Shown one piece after another: positions 58,474 through 64,000 of a stretch of DNA of 64,000 nt. The notes under the pieces were generated by a model, which saw only the letters and a program-made list of their open reading frames with translations, made no database searches and was not told the origin of the DNA. Made by a program: the position numbers and the translations under genes. This DNA is from Colocasia esculenta (Eukaryota > Streptophyta > Magnoliopsida > Alismatales > Araceae), in assembly GCA_014218235.1 (NCBI GenBank), contig CM024753.1, forward strand, positions 5,766,001 through 5,830,000, in the 5' to 3' direction. The number at the start of each line of letters is the position of its first letter. Position 1 is the stretch's first letter.

Positions 58474-61400
58474 TTACATGAAAGGAACATTCATGGTGTT
58501 ATTGGCTTGGACGACATCTTTAGCACCACAGGATTTACTTTCGTCATTGCCAATGTCATATGAAGATAGCAATCTTCTCTGCATAGGATTCAACAAAGTC
58601 AGATCATGCCACCTTTAAGGCTAGCATGTACAGAAAAGACTTCCACTGCTTTATAAATGGCACACAGGAATCTGGTGGAGCCTACACAAAAACAACAATA
58701 AGACTTCCATTGATCTATGAATGGTATACAGGAATTTGGTGGAGCCTACACAAAACAACTAATGTGCCGATTGTTGATTATATCATGCAAAACATAAAGT
58801 ATTTGCCTTCTCATCCAGTCAGAACCAATTAGAATGATGTTGCTATATGAAATGTACCATGCACGGGCAGTGAACTAATCCCTGACACACAATCTTGTGA
58901 GACTTCAATCCTGGTAGACTTGTTACACAAGTTCAGATTAGACAGAAATGTGTGCATCTAATGCTCTGATATAATAAGTCTTCTTTCAAGGCAGGTCGCA
59001 TATGATTGACTCTTCCCAGACCCCACAATGGCAGGAGCCTCTAGACAATCGGGTGTTTTAATTACAACCAGAAAGATGAAAACAAACCCTTAAAAGTGTA
59101 CTATATAAAAAAATAAGGGCAATGTCCCTGACATTACAGTAGTCCTCCAAGGAACAAAAGCTTGTACCGAACAAAGTAAGCTCTTTGCTCCACTATAAAG
59201 ATGTCAGGGTACTACGTCTCGAGAGGAACATATCCTGAAGCTAACTGGGAAAGAGCTCATGGAAAATATCAGATGAAACAAGTCAAAATCATTCTATCAA
59301 CTTAACGAATCCCCCCTTAACTTTTGAAGCTTTACAGATTTTAAAAGAAAGTTACCATAATTGATATGAATTTATGGACACAAGTAAAACTTGTTCCCCT
59401 TGCATTGACAGTGTGATGCCATAACATGGCTTTAACACCAAATGTAGTCATTGCATATAAGTGACAGTCCGTTCAGAAAATAAATAAAAGAACACTGAAC
59501 GTAGAATTCAGAAGAAGATGTAATTTATTTAAAACGCCAACTTCATATGCAGGACTTGAAAAAATAGCTTAAGATATGTGTGATACAAAACCATTTCTTT
59601 GTAGAACTTAGCAGCCACAAGACAAAAGTATCTGCTCAGGGCGGTTGCAGCATCACATAAAGTGGTACAAGTGCAAAATGCAAGCAAGACCTTTTAATCA
59701 AATATGAACAAAACCATAAACTTTCTGCCAAATCAATAAGCAACATTTAGTGAAAAGAGTATGTGAAAGTGGGTCGAGTGAACCTAAACTAAGAGTGAAA
59801 ACTATCCAAAGAGAAACGGTGAAAGAGTACTCACATGGTCCTCAAAGTCAGGGCTTGTCAAATTGATGGACAAGTTTCTCATTAGCAACAACACCTGCAG
59901 AGCAAGGTGATAAGATGCATTTAGTCTCATAAGAGCATCCTCTTTGTATGAAAACAGAATACAGTAATTCGGTGGATAACACTATAACAACTTCTCAAAA
60001 ATAAAAGGCGTACAACTGATGAATTATTTAAACTGCAGTCCCAAACAAACATGATATATGTAACAGGTGGAAGACCGAGGGACGCTGTTGGGGGGTGAGT
60101 TAGGATGAAGTTTGATCGGCATGAGCAATTACTGGCAATGTTCTACTAGAGAAATTTCCTCTGTAATCTTGAACTTTAAAAATAACATCTCTAGCAAATG
60201 GTTTTAACCAGCATTTTTTCTGTATATGACTAACTTTCTCGATAATGACAACTTTCAAATGTCAATTTGCACACAAAATACCACAGCTGAAATCATATAC
60301 TATCAAACATATCAGAATCAATGATAGATGACGCCCTTATATACGCTCAAGTCTTAGAATTCGTCTAGACCAGAAAGAAATAATATTCACATCCTCAGAA
60401 AAATAAAACAAAATAGAACAAGAAATTTCTCAATATTTAACATCTAGATATGTCATCCTCGTTTAAAAAAATTTCTAGAGGTCACATGCAGTCTCAAGAA
60501 CTTAAAAGGTAATGATAAAAGACCATGGAATGTTGGAATTGTCCAAGAGTCAACACATGCCCTCAAATTAGAGAATCAAACCATGGCTAAGCTCTAGGTA
60601 CTAGTTCCCCTTTTATACTCGGAATATCAATTATTAGCATTTCACAAGTGCTGAAGATTTTCACAACTTCTTTTACAAGTGCTGAAGATATGAAACAGTT
60701 CAATCTAAGTCCTACCAGACAATATAAATGGAAAAGATTGTAACCTAGATGTTGAGATATGCAAAGCATATTCCAATTTTGAGGGAGAAACCAGAGAGCA
60801 CGTTGATATGTGCAAGCTGTTGAAGTAAGCATTAACCTAAACTAATTTCAGCAGCTCCTAAATCATGGTCGTATCAGAGGACACCGAAGAGTTCAGATTA
60901 GATACAAATCTGGAAATAAATTTTGATGGGATGGTAAACGTTTCGCACCCAAACGAAATAAAATGTGATAGACTAAAGAACTACATGAAATGCCTGCATC
61001 CAGAGTTTCAGAGAAAACCAGTAAAAAATGAAAGACAATTTTGTACAGTGTATAGATCTTTGCAGTAGAAATATTATTATTATCCCCTTTCAATATTTTA
61101 TGTTGGTGAAGAAAGTAGCAATTATTCTTTTCGTCAGGGAACCATCTCAGAACCGTACAAAAAATATTAATAGTAAACAGAAATCCATGGCTTACAGTTT
61201 CCACATCAATAGGGTCCATCTCCTTCAGTTTCTGCAGATGCCCGTCTGTATTTGGATCAAACACACTTCCAATAAAGCTATACACTCGGACAAAGTCTGG
61301 CATAACTGCAAAGGACAAAGAACTTGAATGAAGCTAATGGAAAAGAAATCAACGAAAGAGGATCAACCAACAAGCATTAACAAGCCCATTTTCCCTTCAA

Positions 61401-62876
61401 GAGGGAAGTAGGTTGCACTGGCAATTTATTAATAATAAACAAGGTAATAGTTTTCAAAAAATAATATCCAAAGTTATCTAACATTTTATATGTAAGCAAC
61501 ACCCCAAGCAAACAGGAGAAGATGCTACACTCAATGATAGTCTCAGAAACCAAATAACAGAAAAGCCCAAATGGATCAACTCATTCTGAGAACCTACCAT
61601 CTACATCATCATCATCAGAGCCTTATCCCATTATTTGGGGTCAGCAACATGAATCATGTTCCGCCAAATACATCTGGATAGGGGGTGCACCTAGGTTAAG
61701 GCCCAGAATCAGATCCCCTAGTGGTGATCCCATAGTTGTCAAGGCAACCCAAGGAGTGATAGGGGGTGCACCTAGGTTCCCCACAGTGGGGAGGGAGGCC
61801 CTGTGACAGAGAGGGGTGTGTGATAGTGCAAAGTGACGGTGCACAGATCAGAGTTTAATGGTCCAACAACCCAAGACACCCAGGCGAGTGGCTTGAAGCT
61901 GCCTAGGCAGCACCTAGACCCGCCATTTTGAGGCCCAACAAGGGCACATCGCTCCTCTCAAAATGGTTTTCACCAGCACCTAGTTTGACAACTATGGGCA
62001 ATCCCCATCCAGCTTAGCCATTTCTGCATTCTATGGCATTAAGATGGCAAGTGAAACTGAGAACACAGAACACAAATACATCTGGATAATCACTGGGTTA
62101 TTCTGGAATGAAAGTAACCATGATCCTGCATGAACTTCGTTTATAATTAATTTAACTTACCAAGCTAGGAGAGTCCAGTGGGTAATTTTAACTTACAAAC
62201 AATATCTTTCAAGTTAATTTATTATCCTGTACTCCAGTGCCAGCAGTTTTGTGGGCGTAGGTCACAGTCCATGAGAACTTACCACGGAGTGAATTCATGT
62301 GATTCCGCTGATCAGCTGTTTCAGAAATTGGCCATGTCCCAGAAGGGCTTTCAGTGCTACTACAACAGCAATTATTAGCAACTGCTGATCCCCCAAGAGG
62401 TACATCATCTGAAAAGATACTTATCAAATCAGCATAAATGAACTATCAATATCTCCTTTTAAGCAAGGAAAGCATCAATTTATCGGACATTCATGAGAAC
62501 CTTGGTCAGATTGATGTACTAATTGGTGGACCAGAATTAGGAGTCCACGAAGCCACTGTTGCTCCTGTAGCAGAATTCCTCAGCACAGATGATGAATCCA
62601 TCCTGAGAGCATAGCCTGGTTCAAGCAAGCAAGAAGCTTGAAATGGTCGGGTACCTTGTGACAACAAAGGAGCTGGAAATTTTTCAATTATTGAAGTCAA
62701 TACAACTCCACGGAAATACAAAAGTTAGAATTCAATGAATCAAGGATCACACCATTTTTAGAGGCTTTTTGAGGATAGGGATGAGCTGCTTTCCGCTTTG
62801 GGCGAGGAGGCGGAACATGTTCACTTGTCCCATTCTTCTGTACCTTCAAAAAGTATTTCTGTGCATGGCTTCGAAT
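58474..62876 (-). CDS. RVE: REVEILLE (RVE6/8-type) MYB clock transcription factor, copy B, in frame, 5'-partial
   Basis: Minus-strand exons: 62876-62753, 62672-62520, 62408-62283, 61305-61196, 59894-59835 and 58578-58474, totalling 678 bases: 225 codons plus TAA with no internal stop. Order: IRSHAQKYFLKVQKNG with a basic PRPKRKAAHPYPQ block, a variable Ser-rich linker (GGSAVANNCCCSSTESPSGT), DFVRVYSFIGSVFDPN, LLMRNLSINLTSPDFEDH, then RRLLSSYD and the C-terminus NNTMNVPFM. The first exon here starts at the conserved Q|I boundary, so the rest of the MYB helix-turn-helix and the start codon must lie to the right, probably beyond 64000. Exon 62672-62520 is ended at ATTA|GTACAT, because reading on meets TGA. 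Differs from copy A by D for G in DPNTDGHL and by the intact last exon. Expected nuclear activator of evening-phased clock genes. Confidence 0.85.
61601..61668 (-). mobile_element. Orphaned RTE LINE 3' tail in copy B
   Basis: CATCATCATCATCAGAGCCT and on to TTCCGCCAAA, the same as the first 65 bases of the LINE in copy A, then it stops at the deletion junction. The tail without a body shows that copy B has the deletion. Confidence 0.85.
61730..61997. mobile_element. MITE with CCATAGTTGTCAA terminal repeats, copy B
   Basis: 268 bp from CCATAGTTGTCAAGG to TTGACAACTATGG, with a single internal unit. It marks the pre-duplication form of the element. Confidence 0.8.
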
Positions 62877-63480
62877 CTGCAAAAATTTTACTCTGTAAGA
62901 ACCCATAAGATGGAAATGTTATCTAGATGTTTACTATGGAGAAAGATATTGGAAAATATTGATAAGTTAGACCATTGGGCACAAGATGATAGCATTGGGC
63001 AAACATTTCCAATTGTTCACTGGCTTAAACATCACAATGAAGGCAAAATTCAGGCACATAACAAATGTGGATGATGTCATAAGCTAGCCACTCGCTTTTA
63101 AATTCCTGCCTTACTAGAGTCATGTTTTCTTTCAGTAGGAGAGCACATCTTTCTACCCCTTACCACCGAGGCATTATCTTCTATCGACTCTTCCAAATAA
63201 TTGGTAAAAAGACACACCCCACCATTGACATGAAATCCCATACCCCTGAGTCCACCATTCGTTGTGCATATTTATCCACACAAGAAATTTGCTTTATACA
63301 AAAACTTGTCTATAATTTTATATTTTCATAATTTCATACAGATGGTAATCAAACAAACAGCTTTTGTCACTGATTCCAGGTTCATACAATCAGGATGAAT
63401 TGACTGGTTTGGTCCAATCTCAGGAGGAATCAGACTGATTACACTAGCTAGATGCAACCTAATTTACCTCAACTAAGCTG
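62877..63480 (-). other. RVE intron, no gene
   Basis: Intron sequence upstream (on the minus strand) of the SHAQKYF exon, the same in copy A at 56327-56930. No coding sequence recognised. Confidence 0.6.
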
Positions 63481-64000
63481 AGATATGTGTATAGTGATGG
63501 GGGATTTTTTTTCTTTTAGTGTTATATTTTATAGTTTATAGGGGTCTATATGATATCATGGTTAGTTGTTGTGCCTTAGCTTATCTTGTGCCTAGAGTAT
63601 AAGTTATTGTGTACTCAGGTCTAAGCACTCTTTTATTTGTAATTAGTGAATTAATTAAGCAACCTCCTCCTCTGCTGCTGAGGACCTGCGAAGGTCTCAG
63701 CAGACCCCTACTGTAGCCCCTCAAGGGCTGTTCATGGACTGGGGAAGGGCTTCGACTGCCAACCGCTGACAGATTCAAGTGCAGTGGCTCCTTCGTGTGG
63801 CCTCAGCAACCAGTCGCAGGAAGGAAAAGTGGTCATTCGCAGGCAGCAAAGACCTCAGCAGGGCAGGTGGTGAAGACCTCAGCAGACACTCGCTGCATCA
63901 GCGCACGAGGATTGGCTGACGTTCTGGGCGGTTCTGGGCACGCAGCAATAGCAGTCAGCCTAGCTTCAATAACAACAGCCCAGCCTGGCTTCTTTGACGG
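63481..64000. mobile_element. Possible LTR-retrotransposon end
   Basis: From about 63500 the sequence changes to TATA-like AT-rich DNA and then to a GC-rich stretch in which ACCTCAGCAG-type words recur (near 63695, 63790, 63852 and 63877). It is not MYB coding sequence. An LTR inserted in the RVE first intron is one reading, but no partner LTR or primer site is in view. Confidence 0.3.

Larger units (their letters stand above)
57247..63694. repeat. Duplicated segment, copy B
   Basis: Begins AAAAGAGCATGTC, equal to copy A from 48340, and follows it to GCGAAGGT at 63694, which is where copy A meets the gap. The sequence continues past that point in copy B. It lacks 52761-54974 of copy A. Confidence 0.95.

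Overview
This is nuclear DNA from a flowering plant. Two genes have plant-type GT-AG introns and plant-specific products, and the rest is dominated by plant transposons (Ty1/copia, Ty3/gypsy, CACTA, RTE LINE, MITEs). I cannot name the genus from sequence alone.

Layout. 1-8.0 kb is AT-rich intergenic DNA with microsatellites and a decayed LINE RNase H fragment. 8.05-14.0 kb is a decayed copia element on the minus strand, with both LTRs, a primer binding site, gag, protease, integrase and RT remnants. 14.9-15.8 kb holds two copies of a small AT-rich MITE (a third is at 33.7 kb). 16.96-23.26 kb is a degenerate CACTA (En/Spm) transposon with CCGTCGG-type subterminal repeats, a 177-bp satellite-like array, a broken spliced Transposase_24-like gene and G-rich/GA-rich tracts. 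24.26-24.98 kb is a CHX-type cation/H+ antiporter pseudogene, abutted by a gypsy derivative (24.99-29.85 kb) with a 3.57-kb LTR and under 1 kb of interior. 30.9-31.4 kb is an antisense LRR receptor-kinase pseudogene.

34.5-47.1 kb is the main gene: a plus-strand, 10-coding-exon gene for a CBE1-like eIF4E-binding protein (about 1,059 aa) with a YX4L-phi eIF4E motif. As sequenced it carries a 1-bp frameshift in its large exon. Convergent to it, on the minus strand, is a REVEILLE (RVE6/8-type, SHAQKYF MYB) clock gene that appears twice: copy A (49.6-56.3 kb) and copy B (58.5-62.9 kb). A run of exactly 100 N separates them. Each copy lacks the first MYB exon(s). Copy A has a 1-bp deletion at the start of its last exon, while copy B is in frame. 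The two copies overlap like the ends of two contigs, so the duplication is probably an unmerged haplotype overlap rather than biology.

Functionally, one intact-looking locus acts in cap-dependent translation (CBE1-like) and its tail-to-tail neighbour in circadian transcription (RVE-like). I found no CRISPR array, tRNA or rRNA gene, and no convincing new multigene system. The most useful observations are the assembly duplication, the frame breaks, and the structures of the CACTA and gypsy derivatives.
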